Shown: positions 1 through 9,602 of the stretch, piece by piece
Layout of the letters: the number at the start of each line of letters is the position of its first letter
How positions within the stretch are numbered: position 1 is the first letter of the stretch
Assembly: GCF_900156545.1 (NCBI RefSeq)
Contig: NZ_FTNW01000003.1
Coordinates: forward strand, 558,001-622,000
Source of the DNA: Aquipseudomonas alcaligenes
GTDB lineage: Bacteria > Pseudomonadota > Gammaproteobacteria > Pseudomonadales > Pseudomonadaceae
Direction of reading: 5' to 3'
Length of the DNA: 64,000 nt
Position numbers and translations under genes: made by a program
The notes under the pieces: model-generated
Told to the model about the DNA's origin: nothing
The model's database searches: none
Seen by the model: only the letters and a program-made list of their open reading frames with translations

Positions 1-1
1 C

Positions 2-1096
<1,095 letters not shown>

Positions 1097-1103
1097 TCCG
1101 TGG

Positions 1104-1139
1104 GGTGGGCAACGCGGCCGTTCCGGCCGCTTGCCCACC
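1104..1139 (+). other. long stem-loop between frmA and fghA
   Basis: Arms 1104-1119 and 1125-1139 pair over 15 bp with one bulged C at 1113 and a 5-base loop. There is no T-run after it on either strand, so it is more likely an mRNA-stabilising or attenuating hairpin in the frmA-fghA transcript than an intrinsic terminator. Confidence 0.5.
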
Positions 1140-1210
1140 TTGGCGCTGGTGGAAAACGCTTCGTGGTTTTTCACGGAGCGGCCTCCCGCACTACGAGAGA
1201 GGAGTTTCAC

Positions 1211-2065
1211 GTGACTCTGGAAATCGTCTCCAGCAATAAGAGTTTCGGCGGCTGGCACAAGCGCTACCGGCACCCTTCGACGGTGCTCAACTGCGACATG
1301 GTGTTCGCCGTGTACCTGCCGCCGCAGGTGGAGCAGGGCGCCAGGCTGCCGGTGCTGTATTGGCTGAGCGGCCTGACCTGCACCGACGAGAACTTCATGC
1401 AGAAGGCCGGCGCGCAGAAGCTGGCGGCCGAGCTCGGCCTGATCATCGTCGCGCCCGACACCAGCCCGCGTGGCGAGGGCGTGCCGGATGACCCCGACAA
1501 GGCCTGGGACTTTGGCCTGGGTGCCGGTTTCTACCTCAATGCCACCCAGGAGCCCTGGGCACGCCACTACCGCATGTATGACTATGTGGTGCAGGAGCTG
1601 CCGGCGCTGATCGAGGCCAACTTCCCGGTCAGCGACCAACGCGGCATCGCCGGCCACTCCATGGGTGGCCACGGTGCGCTGATCTGTGCGCTGAAGAACC
1701 CCGGTCGCTACCAGTCGGTTTCGGCGTTCGCGCCGATCAGCAATCCGCTGCAGTGCCCCTGGGGCGAGAAGGCCTTCTCCCGTTACCTGGGCGAGGACCG
1801 TTCGCGCTGGCGCGAGTGGGATGCCTGCGCGCTGCTGGCCGAGGCAACGGAACGGCTGCCGATCCTGGTCGACCAGGGCGACCGCGACGACTTCCTTGAG
1901 GTCCAGCTCAGGCCGCAGGCCCTGCAGGCGGCGGCCAGCGCCGCCGGCCATCCGCTGACCCTGCGCCTGCAGCCGGGTTACGACCACAGCTACTACTTCA
2001 TTGCCAGCTTTATAGACGACCACCTGCGCCATCATGCGGCAGCGCTGCTCACCAGCGGCGGGTAG
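1211..2065 (+). CDS. fghA: S-formylglutathione hydrolase
   Basis: Serine esterase that hydrolyses S-formylglutathione to formate and glutathione, completing the pathway begun by FrmA. The start chosen is GTG at 1211, preceded by a GAGAGGAG ribosome site, giving 284 residues, the usual family length; the frame is open further upstream but without a better site. The nucleophile lies in GHSMGGHG (Ser150), and YWLSGLTC and the C-terminal GYDHSYYF histidine motif are family signatures. It lies 114 bases after frmA on the same strand, so co-transcription is likely. Confidence 0.96.
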   Translation: MTLEIVSSNKSFGGWHKRYRHPSTVLNCDMVFAVYLPPQVEQGARLPVLYWLSGLTCTDENFMQKAGAQKLAAELGLIIVAPDTSPRGEGVPDDPDKAWDFGLGAGFYLNATQEPWARHYRMYDYVVQELPALIEANFPVSDQRGIAGHSMGGHGALICALKNPGRYQSVSAFAPISNPLQCPWGEKAFSRYLGEDRSRWREWDACALLAEATERLPILVDQGDRDDFLEVQLRPQALQAAASAAGHPLTLRLQPGYDHSYYFIASFIDDHLRHHAAALLTSGG

Positions 2066-2129
2066 TCGGCATTTGCAGTCGGGGCGCCGGTCTGACTAAC
2101 CTGGGTGCCCTCAGCCAGAGGAGCCTGTC

Positions 2130-2597
2130 ATGCATCCCTTTGAAGCCAAGCAGCCTGAGCGATTGGCCATGTACCTGGGCTATGCCGGTCTGATTCCTTT
2201 CGTCAGCGGCGCGCTGGGCGTCTGGGTCGCGCCGAGCGGCTGGCGGCCTTTCGTGATGACCGCGCTGCTGGATTATGCGGCCGTGATCCTGGCCTTCATG
2301 GGTGCCATCCACTGGGGTCTGGCGATGCGTGCCCAGGCCAGCGACGAACGTGCCAGGCTGCAGCTGGGCCTGTCGGTAATCCCGGCGTTGCTGGGCTGGG
2401 TTGCCATCGCCAGCGGTATGCCCTTCGGACTGGCTCTACCGATCCTCCTTTTCGCCTTTGTGATGCTCTACGTCGCCGACCTGCGTGCGACCGCGCTGGG
2501 CCTGGCGCCGCAATGGTATCCGGCGCTGCGCCGGCCCCTGACCCTGGTCGTCAGCATCAGCCTGCTGCTGGCCTGGGCCAGCCTGCTGCGTGCATGA
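2130..2597 (+). CDS. DUF3429 family integral membrane protein
   Basis: A 155-residue inner-membrane protein with about four to five hydrophobic segments. The motif HWGLAMRAQ in the middle is typical of DUF3429 proteins, which are common in Pseudomonas and have no established function. An AGAGGAG ribosome site precedes the ATG. It stands alone between fghA and ispF on the same strand, with about 65 bases before it and 88 after it. Confidence 0.8.
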   Translation: MHPFEAKQPERLAMYLGYAGLIPFVSGALGVWVAPSGWRPFVMTALLDYAAVILAFMGAIHWGLAMRAQASDERARLQLGLSVIPALLGWVAIASGMPFGLALPILLFAFVMLYVADLRATALGLAPQWYPALRRPLTLVVSISLLLAWASLLRA

Positions 2598-2685
2598 CGG
2601 TTGTCGTCTTGGGTGATCGATTGCACGAGCCCATCGCCCGCCTGGGGTAGAATCGCCGCCTGATTTTCTTCGGGGCGTTTCTTTT

Positions 2686-3159
2686 ATGCGTATCGGTCAT
2701 GGCTACGACGTTCATCGCTTCGGCGAGGGCGATTTCATCACTCTCGGCGGCGTGCGCATTCCCCACAAGTTTGGCCTGGTGGCCCACTCCGATGGCGACG
2801 TGCTGCTGCATGCGCTCAGTGACGCCCTGCTCGGCGCCTGTGCCCTAGGCGACATCGGCAAGCACTTCCCCGACACCGACCCGACCTTCAAGGGCGCCGA
2901 CAGCCGCGCGCTGCTGCGCCATGTGGTCGGGCTGGTTCAGGCCAAGGGCTATGTGGTCGGCAATGTCGACGCCACTATCGTCGCCCAGGCGCCGAAGATG
3001 GCGCCGCATATCGAGACCATGCGCGCACGCATCGCCGAGGACCTGCAGGTGGAGCTGGACGCCGTCAACGTCAAGGCCACCACCACCGAGAAACTGGGTT
3101 TCACCGGGCGCGAGGAAGGCATCGCGGTGCACGCCGTGGCGTTGCTGGTGAAGGCATGA
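2686..3159 (+). CDS. ispF: 2-C-methyl-D-erythritol 2,4-cyclodiphosphate synthase
   Basis: Fifth step of the MEP isoprenoid pathway: it cyclises CDP-ME 2-phosphate to ME-cPP with loss of CMP, as a zinc-dependent cytosolic trimer. The metal ligands Asp8 and His10 sit in [10 protein letters not shown], and [11 protein letters not shown] supplies a further histidine. The C-terminal [15 protein letters not shown] is the nucleotide-binding signature. At 157 residues it is full length. Its TGA overlaps the ATG of truD in an ATGA junction, implying translational coupling. Confidence 0.98.
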   Translation: MRIGHGYDVHRFGEGDFITLGGVRIPHKFGLVAHSDGDVLLHALSDALLGACALGDIGKHFPDTDPTFKGADSRALLRHVVGLVQAKGYVVGNVDATIVAQAPKMAPHIETMRARIAEDLQVELDAVNVKATTTEKLGFTGREEGIAVHAVALLVKA

Positions 3160-4214
3160 ACGAGCTCGAGCTGCTTGGGCCGCGCGCCCACGGCGAGGCC
3201 TGTGGCCAGGCCGTGCTCAAGGCCACTGCCGAGGATTTCCAGGTCGACGAGGTGCTCGACATTCCGCTGTCCGGCACGGGTGAGCACCTGTGGCTGTGGG
3301 TGGAGAAGCGCGGTCTCAACACCGAGGAAGCGGCGCGCCGCCTGGCCCGTGCGGCCGGGGTGTCGCAGCGCAACATCAGCTATGCCGGGCTGAAGGATCG
3401 CCAGGCGCTGACCCGCCAGTGGTTCAGCCTGCACCTGCCAGGCAAGGCCGATCCGGACCTGTCCGCCGCCGAGGGCGAGACCCTGGCCATCCTCAAGGCT
3501 GTGCGCCACTCACGCAAACTGCAGCGTGGCGCCCATTCGGCCAATGGCTTCACCCTGCGCCTGACCGGCCTCAAGGCCGACCGCGCGGCGCTGGAGCTGC
3601 GCCTGCAGCACCTCCGTGAACAGGGGGTGCCCAACTACTATGGCCTGCAGCGCTTCGGTTGGCAGGGCGGCAACGTGGCCGATGCCCGCGCTTTTGCCGA
3701 GCGCGGCGAGCTGCCGGAGCAGCGCAACACCCGCTCGCGTCTGCTCTCGGCGGCGCGCAGCTATCTGTTCAATCGTGCCCTGGCGGCGCGTGTGGCGGAG
3801 GGTAGCTGGAACCGCGCGCAGGTCGGCGACCTGCTGGCGTTCACCGACAGCCGAAGTTTCTTCATGGCCGGCGAAAGCGAGTGCAGCGATCCGCGCCTGG
3901 CCATTCTCGACCTGCATCCGACCGGACCGCTGTGGGGCGAGGGGGCCTCGCCTGCGGCGGGTGCGGCTCACGCCCAGGAGCAGGGCATCGCAGAGGCTGA
4001 ACCGGCGCTGGCGGCCTGGCTGGCGAAGGCGGGCATGGCGCACGAACGGCGTATCCTGCGCCTCCCCATCGCCGGTCTGACGTGGCATTATCCCGAGCCT
4101 GAGATAGTGCAACTGCAATTCGTCCTGCCGGCCGGATGCTTCGCCACCGCCGTGGTGCGCGAATTGGTCGATCTGCTGCCGGCGGGGCAGACGGACTCTC
4201 CATGCGAATTCTGA
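3156..4214 (+). CDS. truD: tRNA pseudouridine(13) synthase
   Basis: Isomerises U13 of tRNA-Glu to pseudouridine. The catalytic aspartate is Asp81 in [12 protein letters not shown], and the NYYGLQRFG motif and the insertion (TRUD) domain follow. The 352-residue length matches the family. It overlaps ispF by 4 bases and surE by 13, so it is the middle of an ispF-truD-surE-pcm operon. Confidence 0.97.
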   Translation: MNELELLGPRAHGEACGQAVLKATAEDFQVDEVLDIPLSGTGEHLWLWVEKRGLNTEEAARRLARAAGVSQRNISYAGLKDRQALTRQWFSLHLPGKADPDLSAAEGETLAILKAVRHSRKLQRGAHSANGFTLRLTGLKADRAALELRLQHLREQGVPNYYGLQRFGWQGGNVADARAFAERGELPEQRNTRSRLLSAARSYLFNRALAARVAEGSWNRAQVGDLLAFTDSRSFFMAGESECSDPRLAILDLHPTGPLWGEGASPAAGAAHAQEQGIAEAEPALAAWLAKAGMAHERRILRLPIAGLTWHYPEPEIVQLQFVLPAGCFATAVVRELVDLLPAGQTDSPCEF

Positions 4215-4951
4215 TCTCCAACGACGACGGGGTAATGGCGCCCGGTATCGCCGCGCTGCACGACGCACTGGCCGACTACGCCGAGTGCTTGGTCATCGCG
4301 CCGAGCGAAGACAAGAGCGGTGCCAGCAGCTCGCTGACCCTGGACCGGCCGCTGCACCCAGCGACCCTGCCCAACGGTTTCGTCGCGCTCAACGGCACGC
4401 CGACCGACTGTGTGCACCTGGGCCTCAATGCGCTGCTCGACCCGCTGCCGGACATGGTGGTGTCGGGCATCAACCTGGGTGCCAACCTGGGTGACGACGT
4501 GCTGTATTCCGGTACCGTGGCCGCCGCCCTGGAAGGGCGCTTCCTGAGCAAGCCGGCGTTCGCCTTCTCGCTGGTATCGCGGCAGACGACCAACCTGCCG
4601 ACGGCCGCCTACTTCGCCCGCAAGCTGGTCGAGGCGCACGACAAGCTCGACTTGCCGCCGCGCACCGTGCTCAACGTCAACGTGCCCAACCTGCCGCTGG
4701 AACACATCCGCGGCGTGCAACTGACCCGCCTGGGGCATCGCGCGCGCGCCGCCGCACCGGTCAAGCAGGTCAACCCGCGCGGCAAGGAGGGCTACTGGAT
4801 CTCCGTTTCCGGCGATGCCGAAGATGGCGGCCCGGGCACCGATTTCCACGCGGTGATGCAGGGCTACGTCTCCATTACCCCATTGCAGCTGGACCGCACC
4901 TTCCACGAGGCCTTCGCCGGTATCGATGGCTGGCTGGAGGGGCTGCTCTGA
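4202..4951 (+). CDS. surE: 5'/3'-nucleotidase SurE
   Basis: Stationary-phase survival nucleotidase that dephosphorylates nucleoside monophosphates and short polyphosphates. The start is the ATG at 4202, inside the end of truD, giving 249 residues and the canonical N-terminus [10 protein letters not shown] with metal ligands Asp8 and Asp9. [22 protein letters not shown] is the second signature. A longer in-frame extension would read through truD coding sequence and is rejected. It sits directly before pcm, a conserved stress-survival pair upstream of nlpD and rpoS. Confidence 0.97.
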   Translation: MRILISNDDGVMAPGIAALHDALADYAECLVIAPSEDKSGASSSLTLDRPLHPATLPNGFVALNGTPTDCVHLGLNALLDPLPDMVVSGINLGANLGDDVLYSGTVAAALEGRFLSKPAFAFSLVSRQTTNLPTAAYFARKLVEAHDKLDLPPRTVLNVNVPNLPLEHIRGVQLTRLGHRARAAAPVKQVNPRGKEGYWISVSGDAEDGGPGTDFHAVMQGYVSITPLQLDRTFHEAFAGIDGWLEGLL

Positions 4952-4989
4952 TGCGCGGTCAGGATCATCTGCAGCGCCAGGGGGTCGGC

Positions 4990-5625
4990 ATGACCTCGCA
5001 GCGCACCCGCGAGCGTCTGATCGAGCGGCTGTACGAGGAGGGGCTGTCCAATCCCCATGTGCTGGAGGTGATCCGCCGCACGCCGCGTCATCTGTTCGTG
5101 GATGAAGCGCTGGCCCACCGTGCCTACGAAGATACGGCGTTGCCGATCGGCCACAACCAGACTATTTCGCAGCCTTACATCGTTGGCCGCATGACCGAAC
5201 TGCTGTTGGCCGGCGGCCCGCTGGACAAGGTGCTGGAGATCGGCACTGGTTCCGGCTACCAGACCGCCGTGCTGGCGCAGCTGGTGGAGCGGGTGTTCTC
5301 GGTGGAGCGCATCCAGTCGCTGCAGGACCGCGCCAAGGAACGCCTGGCCGAACTCAAGCTGCGCAATGTGGTGTTCCGCTGGGGCGATGGGTGGGAAGGC
5401 TGGAATGCGTTGGGGCCCTACAACGGCATCATCGTGACCGCGGCGGCCAGCGAAGTGCCGCAGGCGCTGCTGGACCAGCTGGCCATCGGCGGGCGTCTGG
5501 TGATTCCGGTGGGCGCCGGCGAAACCCAGGAGCTGCTGCTGATCGTTCGCGAAGAAGACGGCTACTCCCGCCATGTGCTCGACCTGGTGCGCTTCGTGCC
5601 GCTGCTCAATGGGCCGCTGGCCTGA
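4990..5625 (+). CDS. pcm: protein-L-isoaspartate O-methyltransferase
   Basis: Repairs isoaspartyl residues in aged proteins using S-adenosylmethionine. The SAM-binding motif is [14 protein letters not shown], and [15 protein letters not shown] is the substrate-loop signature. The start at 4990 ([10 protein letters not shown]) follows an AGGGGG ribosome site and gives 211 residues, the usual Pseudomonas length. An upstream ATG at 4951 overlaps the surE stop (TGATG) and would add 13 residues, so coupled initiation there is possible. Confidence 0.95.
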   Translation: MTSQRTRERLIERLYEEGLSNPHVLEVIRRTPRHLFVDEALAHRAYEDTALPIGHNQTISQPYIVGRMTELLLAGGPLDKVLEIGTGSGYQTAVLAQLVERVFSVERIQSLQDRAKERLAELKLRNVVFRWGDGWEGWNALGPYNGIIVTAAASEVPQALLDQLAIGGRLVIPVGAGETQELLLIVREEDGYSRHVLDLVRFVPLLNGPLA

Positions 5626-5648
5626 CCTGAACCGCTACGGAAAGCTGT

Positions 5649-6587
5649 ATGAAAAATCCCCTCCTGTTGTTCGCCAAGGGCATGGCCATGGGCGCCGCCG
5701 ATGTTGTGCCGGGCGTGTCCGGCGGCACGGTTGCCTTTATCAGCGGCATCTATGACGAGTTGCTGCGTTCCATCGCCAGCGTGCCCGAAGCGGCCCTGCA
5801 ATTGCTGCGGGGGCGCGTGGTCAAGGCCTGGCAAATGGCCAACGCGACTTTCCTGCTGGTGCTGTTGGCCGGCATTCTGACCAGCGTGTTCAGTCTGGCG
5901 CGGTTGATCACCTGGCTGCTGGATACGCACCCAATCCCCGTCTGGTCGTTCTTCTTCGGCCTTATTCTGGTTTCCAGCTATCTAGTGGCGCGTGAGATCG
6001 GGCGCTGGAACTGGACTCGCGCGCTCAGCTTCGTGCTGGGTGTGGCGTTCGCCTGGTGGATTACCGTTGCCTCTCCGGTCGAGTGGGGTCATGACCCGCT
6101 CAGTCTGTTTCTGGCTGGCGCCATCGCTATCTGCGCAATGATTCTGCCGGGTATCTCCGGCAGTTTCCTGCTGGTGCTGATGGGCTTGTATGGCGTGGTG
6201 CTGGCGGCGGTAAAGAACTTCGATGTCGCCGTGCTGGCGGTATTCGCTGCGGGATGTCTCGTCGGTTTGCTCAGCTTTGCCCGTCTGCTCAGTTGGCTCC
6301 TGGCGCATTTTCGTGACCTCACCCTGGCCTTCCTCACGGGCCTGATGCTGGGCTCCTTGAACAAGGTCTGGCCGTGGAAGCAGACCCTGACCTGGCGTAC
6401 CGACAGTCATGGCCTGCAGGTGCCGGTGTTGCAGGAAAATCTTCTGCCCCTGCAGTTCGCCCAACAGAGTGGCCAGGATGCCCAGCTGCTGCTTGCCATC
6501 CTGCTCGCGATGGCGGGCGTGGTACTTGTGCTGGGCCTGGAGTGGCTGGCCGGGCGCAAGCAACTCACGGCTGGTGCCGGCGAATAA
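5649..6587 (+). CDS. DUF368 family integral membrane protein
   Basis: A 312-residue polytopic membrane protein with roughly eight to nine hydrophobic helices. The N-terminus KGMAMGAADVVPGVSGGT and the internal repeat ILPGISGSFLL are the paired signatures of DUF368 (PopT/DedA-like group). Some homologues are implicated in polyprenyl-phosphate recycling across the membrane; that role is family knowledge, not visible here. It lies 23 bases after pcm, likely in the same transcript. Confidence 0.85.
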   Translation: MKNPLLLFAKGMAMGAADVVPGVSGGTVAFISGIYDELLRSIASVPEAALQLLRGRVVKAWQMANATFLLVLLAGILTSVFSLARLITWLLDTHPIPVWSFFFGLILVSSYLVAREIGRWNWTRALSFVLGVAFAWWITVASPVEWGHDPLSLFLAGAIAICAMILPGISGSFLLVLMGLYGVVLAAVKNFDVAVLAVFAAGCLVGLLSFARLLSWLLAHFRDLTLAFLTGLMLGSLNKVWPWKQTLTWRTDSHGLQVPVLQENLLPLQFAQQSGQDAQLLLAILLAMAGVVLVLGLEWLAGRKQLTAGAGE

Positions 6588-6639
6588 ATCCGGCACAATG
6601 CGCGCACCAACTCAAGCAGCAGCGATACGGGAGCACGGG

Positions 6640-7503
6640 GTGATTCTCACACAGCAGCGCAAGCACCAGGCTTTGGCCGTGATGGTATCTGTCGCATTGC
6701 TGGCGGGCTGCAGCAGCAAGTCGTCGAATACCGTGCAGGTGGTCGACCGTACCCATGGCGGCACCCAGGCGGCCCGTCCACCTCAAGCCACCAGCGGGCA
6801 ATACAAGGTGCAGCGTGGTGACACCCTGTATTCGATCGCCTTCCGCTTTGGCTGGGACTGGAAGGCCCTGGCGGCACGCAACAATATTCCCGCGCCCTAC
6901 ACCATCCGCCCGGGGCAGCTGATCCGCTTTGATCTGTCGCCCTCCGGCGCTGCGCCGGTGGTGGTGCAGCAGAGCAAACCGCCGGTTTCTGCGCCGCCGG
7001 CCACAAGGCCGCCCGTGCAAAACCAGCCGCCGGCCAAGACGCCTACGCCGCCGACCGCACAGCCTCAGCCTCCCGTAGTGGCCGCGGGTGGTAGCGCAAC
7101 TGCCGGCAAGGTGCAGCCCGTGCAGCGTTCGGCGCAGGGCTGGGCTTGGCCCGCCAATGGCATGCTGATCGGCAAATTCTCGTCAAACGGGAGTTTGAAT
7201 AAAGGAATTGATATCGCCGGAGAATTGGGCCAGCCTGTTTTGGCTGCGGCTGATGGTGCCGTCGTGTACGCCGGAAGTGGTTTAAGGGGCTACGGCGAAC
7301 TGGTAATCATCAAACACAGCGATGCCTACGTAAGCGCCTACGGACATAACCGCAGGCTGCTGGTGCGGGAGGGACAGCAGGTCAAAGTCGGACAGCATAT
7401 CGCCGAAATGGGATCCACGGGTGCCGATCGGGTGAAGCTCCATTTTGAGATTCGCCGCCAAGGTAAACCGGTAGACCCCCTGCAATATCTGCCTCGCCGC
7501 TGA
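6640..7503 (+). CDS. nlpD: NlpD-like lipoprotein: LysM plus degenerate LytM domain
   Basis: Outer-membrane lipoprotein of the NlpD type, expected to activate periplasmic amidases during cell separation. The GTG start at 6640 follows GGGAG and gives a signal peptide ending in LLAGC with lipidated Cys24; an ATG at 6598 is possible but has a poorer context. A LysM peptidoglycan-binding domain covers residues about 67-110, then a proline-rich linker, then a C-terminal LytM domain. The LytM zinc ligands look lost: NKGID replaces the usual HxGxD, and KLHFE replaces HxHFE. This fits a non-catalytic activator, as in E. coli NlpD. In related bacteria the main rpoS promoter lies within nlpD. Confidence 0.93.
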   Translation: MILTQQRKHQALAVMVSVALLAGCSSKSSNTVQVVDRTHGGTQAARPPQATSGQYKVQRGDTLYSIAFRFGWDWKALAARNNIPAPYTIRPGQLIRFDLSPSGAAPVVVQQSKPPVSAPPATRPPVQNQPPAKTPTPPTAQPQPPVVAAGGSATAGKVQPVQRSAQGWAWPANGMLIGKFSSNGSLNKGIDIAGELGQPVLAAADGAVVYAGSGLRGYGELVIIKHSDAYVSAYGHNRRLLVREGQQVKVGQHIAEMGSTGADRVKLHFEIRRQGKPVDPLQYLPRR

Positions 7504-7698
7504 CTCTGCCGCCAACCTGTTCCACGCGTGGGAGGAGCGGGCTTTGGTGTGCCAAGGAGTCATCCAGCAATTCATCAGGTGCGCAATGATCGGCAGCAGG
7601 CCAGACTTCAACTGGCTTGGGGGGCCGGTTCTCCCTGATGCAAAACTGGATTGGGTGCCGCCAAGGCTTGTTGTCGAACTCAGCACAGGACAACAACA

Positions 7699-8703
7699 AT
7701 GGCACTCAGCAAAGAAGCGCCGGAGTTTGACGTAGACGATGAGGTTCTCCTGATGGAGCCCGGCATCGTCCTGGATGAACTGACAGAGGAAGCCGAGCTG
7801 TCCCTCTCCAGCGCCAAATCCAAGAACTCGACCACTACTCTCAAACAGCACAAGTACATCGACTACACCCGGGCGCTCGATGCGACCCAGCTGTATCTCA
7901 ACGAGATTGGTTTTTCCCCACTGCTCACCCCACAGGAAGAAGTCCATTTCGCGCGCCTGGCGCAGAAGGGCGACCCTGCCGGGCGCAAGCGCATGATTGA
8001 AAGCAACCTGCGCCTGGTGGTGAAGATCGCCCGCCGCTACGTCAATCGCGGCCTATCGCTGCTCGACCTGATCGAGGAAGGCAACCTCGGGTTGATCCGC
8101 GCCGTGGAGAAGTTCGACCCGGAGCGGGGCTTCCGTTTCTCCACCTACGCCACCTGGTGGATTCGTCAGACCATCGAACGGGCCATCATGAACCAGACCC
8201 GTACGATCCGTCTGCCGATCCATGTCGTGAAGGAGCTGAACGTCTACCTGCGAGCGGCCCGCGAGCTGACCCAGAAGCTGGATCACGAGCCCTCTGCCGA
8301 GGAGATCGCCAACCTGCTGGAGAAGCCAGTCGACGAGGTCAAGCGCATGCTGGGACTCAACGAGCGCGTTACTTCGGTGGATGTGTCGCTTGGTCCGGAT
8401 TCGGACAAGACGCTGCTCGACACCCTGACCGATGATCGTCCCACCGACCCCTGCGATTTGCTGCAGGATGACGATCTTTCGCAGAGCATCGATCAGTGGC
8501 TGTCCGAGCTGACCGACAAGCAGCGCGAAGTGGTGGTGCGGCGTTTCGGCCTGCGCGGCCACGAGAGCTGCACCCTGGAGGAGGTCGGCCAGGAAATCGG
8601 TCTTACCCGCGAGCGGGTGCGGCAGATCCAGGTCGAGGCCCTCAAGCGACTGCGTGAAATCCTGGAGAAGAACGGTCTGTCCAGCGACGCGCTGTTCCAG
8701 TAA
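7699..8703 (+). CDS. rpoS: RNA polymerase sigma factor RpoS
   Basis: Stationary-phase and general-stress sigma factor, 334 residues, the same length as P. aeruginosa RpoS. The start is the ATG at 7699 ([10 protein letters not shown]), with AGGA upstream. Region 2 shows [12 protein letters not shown] and [16 protein letters not shown]; region 4 shows [18 protein letters not shown]. The 195-base leader between nlpD and rpoS contains no other gene. It is followed by an intrinsic terminator and then rsmZ, the usual Pseudomonas order. Confidence 0.98.
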   Translation: MALSKEAPEFDVDDEVLLMEPGIVLDELTEEAELSLSSAKSKNSTTTLKQHKYIDYTRALDATQLYLNEIGFSPLLTPQEEVHFARLAQKGDPAGRKRMIESNLRLVVKIARRYVNRGLSLLDLIEEGNLGLIRAVEKFDPERGFRFSTYATWWIRQTIERAIMNQTRTIRLPIHVVKELNVYLRAARELTQKLDHEPSAEEIANLLEKPVDEVKRMLGLNERVTSVDVSLGPDSDKTLLDTLTDDRPTDPCDLLQDDDLSQSIDQWLSELTDKQREVVVRRFGLRGHESCTLEEVGQEIGLTRERVRQIQVEALKRLREILEKNGLSSDALFQ

Positions 8704-8721
8704 CAGCTGCGGCAGACGCGG

Positions 8722-8746
8722 AGCCCGGCACTAGCCGGGCTTTTTA
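8722..8746 (+). terminator. intrinsic terminator of rpoS
   Basis: Eight-base-pair stem AGCCCGGC / GCCGGGCT with an ACTA loop, followed by five T residues, 18 bases after the rpoS stop. Confidence 0.9.
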
Positions 8747-8757
8747 TTGGCAGTTCG

Positions 8758-8775
8758 TGTAAGCCATTGCCTACA
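8758..8775 (+). promoter_or_regulatory. GacA-type upstream activating site of rsmZ
   Basis: TGTAAG, six bases, CCTACA: an 18-bp palindrome matching the Gac box TGTAAG-N6-CTTACA at 11 of 12 positions. Its centre lies about 180 bases before the predicted rsmZ start, the distance seen for rsmZ in P. aeruginosa. This implies control by the GacS/GacA two-component system. Confidence 0.88.
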
Positions 8776-8834
8776 TGGTCGTAGGAGATTTCACGAGAAT
8801 GGCATCGGTAGCGAGCTGCTATTCAGCGGAGAGG

Positions 8835-8872
8835 TTTTTAACATATTGATTAATAAGGATATTAAATTTAAA
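8835..8872. promoter_or_regulatory. AT-rich tract between the Gac box and rsmZ promoter
   Basis: A 38-base stretch of about 85% A+T in a GC-rich genome. It lies exactly where H-NS-like MvaT/MvaU bind upstream of rsmZ in P. aeruginosa. The mvaT gene is also in this window (28773-29153). Binding here is inferred from composition and position. Confidence 0.6.
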
Positions 8873-8912
8873 GGTGGAAGCGTTGGGTAAGGCTTGCAGG
8901 CAGAGGACGGCC

Positions 8913-8940
8913 TTGTTCGGCGGCGGTGAAACGCTACTAT
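8913..8940 (+). promoter_or_regulatory. predicted sigma-70 promoter of rsmZ
   Basis: TTGTTC (8913-8918) and TACTAT (8935-8940) are separated by 16 bases. They place the transcription start at about 8946, just before the first GGA stem-loop. Confidence 0.65.
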
Positions 8941-8945
8941 GAAGC

Positions 8946-9080
8946 CGTGCCTAGGGAGAAGGCACGGTCGCCAGGACGGTGACCAGGGAGCCACTGCAGG
9001 ATGCAGTTCATCAGGAAGATGAAAGGATTCTCAGGGAGTAGGGAAGAAAGAGCGGGCGGTTAATCACCGCCCCTTTTTTT
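8946..9080 (+). ncRNA. rsmZ: RsmZ regulatory small RNA (RsmA/CsrA sponge)
   Basis: An RNA of about 135 bases that sequesters RsmA-family translational regulators. It carries eight GGA motifs. Four are displayed in hairpin loops: GTGCC/GGCAC around AGGGAG (8947-8965), 8967-8983 (loop AGGAC), 8993-9007 (loop AGGAT) and 9007-9023 (loop AGGAA). The others are in single-stranded CAGGGAG, AAGGATT, CAGGGAG and TAGGGAAG stretches. It ends in a terminator stem GGGCGGT/ACCGCCC (9054-9072) and seven T residues. Position between rpoS and fdxA, and rpoS-like orientation, match P. aeruginosa. The 5' end is predicted from the promoter. Confidence 0.92.
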
Positions 9081-9102
9081 GCCCGTAGGAAAGCCAGAAA
9101 CG

Positions 9103-9128
9103 AAAAGGCCCGCAGATGCGGGCCTTTT
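9103..9128 (-). terminator. bidirectional terminator downstream of fdxA
   Basis: Eleven-base-pair perfect stem AAAAGGCCCGC / GCGGGCCTTTT with an AGAT loop, 14 bases beyond the fdxA stop. The A- and T-tracts make it work for either strand, so it also backs up the rsmZ terminator. Confidence 0.9.
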
Positions 9129-9141
9129 GCGTTGCGGGCGC

Positions 9142-9465
9142 TTAGCGCTCGAGGTGCTGCAGCTTGTCCTTCACTCCGTCCCATTCCTCGGCGTCCGCCA
9201 GGGCATCCTTGCGCTCGGTGATGTTCGGCCAGACTTCGGCCAGCTCGGCGTTCAGCTCGATGAACTCCTGCATGTTCTCCGGCACTTCGTCCTCGGAGAA
9301 GATCGCCTGTGCCGGGCATTCCGGCTCGCACAGGGCGCAGTCGATGCACTCGTCCGGGTGGATCACCAGGAAGTTCGGGCCTTCGTAGAAGCAGTCCACC
9401 GGGCAGACTTCCACGCAGTCGGTGTATTTGCACTTGATGCAGTTGTCGGTGACGACGAAGGTCAT
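9142..9465 (-). CDS. fdxA: 7Fe-8S ferredoxin FdxA
   Basis: A 107-residue low-potential ferredoxin carrying one [3Fe-4S] and one [4Fe-4S] cluster. The N-terminal cluster motif is [14 protein letters not shown] and the second is [12 protein letters not shown]. The C-terminal extension after residue 60 is typical of Azotobacter-type ferredoxin I. A GAGGAGA site precedes the ATG. It follows mutS on the same strand with a 137-base gap, so it probably has its own promoter. Confidence 0.96.
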   Translation of the reverse strand: MTFVVTDNCIKCKYTDCVEVCPVDCFYEGPNFLVIHPDECIDCALCEPECPAQAIFSEDEVPENMQEFIELNAELAEVWPNITERKDALADAEEWDGVKDKLQHLER

Positions 9466-9602
9466 GCTGATTGTCTCCTCGGGCGGCGGCCTGGTTCCCG
9501 TCTGTGCGGGGCTTGCAGGCGCTCGATAGTGGCCGCGGCTCAGGCTGTAAACCGGGCAGTCGTAAAAATGCGCGCGATTCTATCAGCTTGAGCGCGTCGG
9601 CG

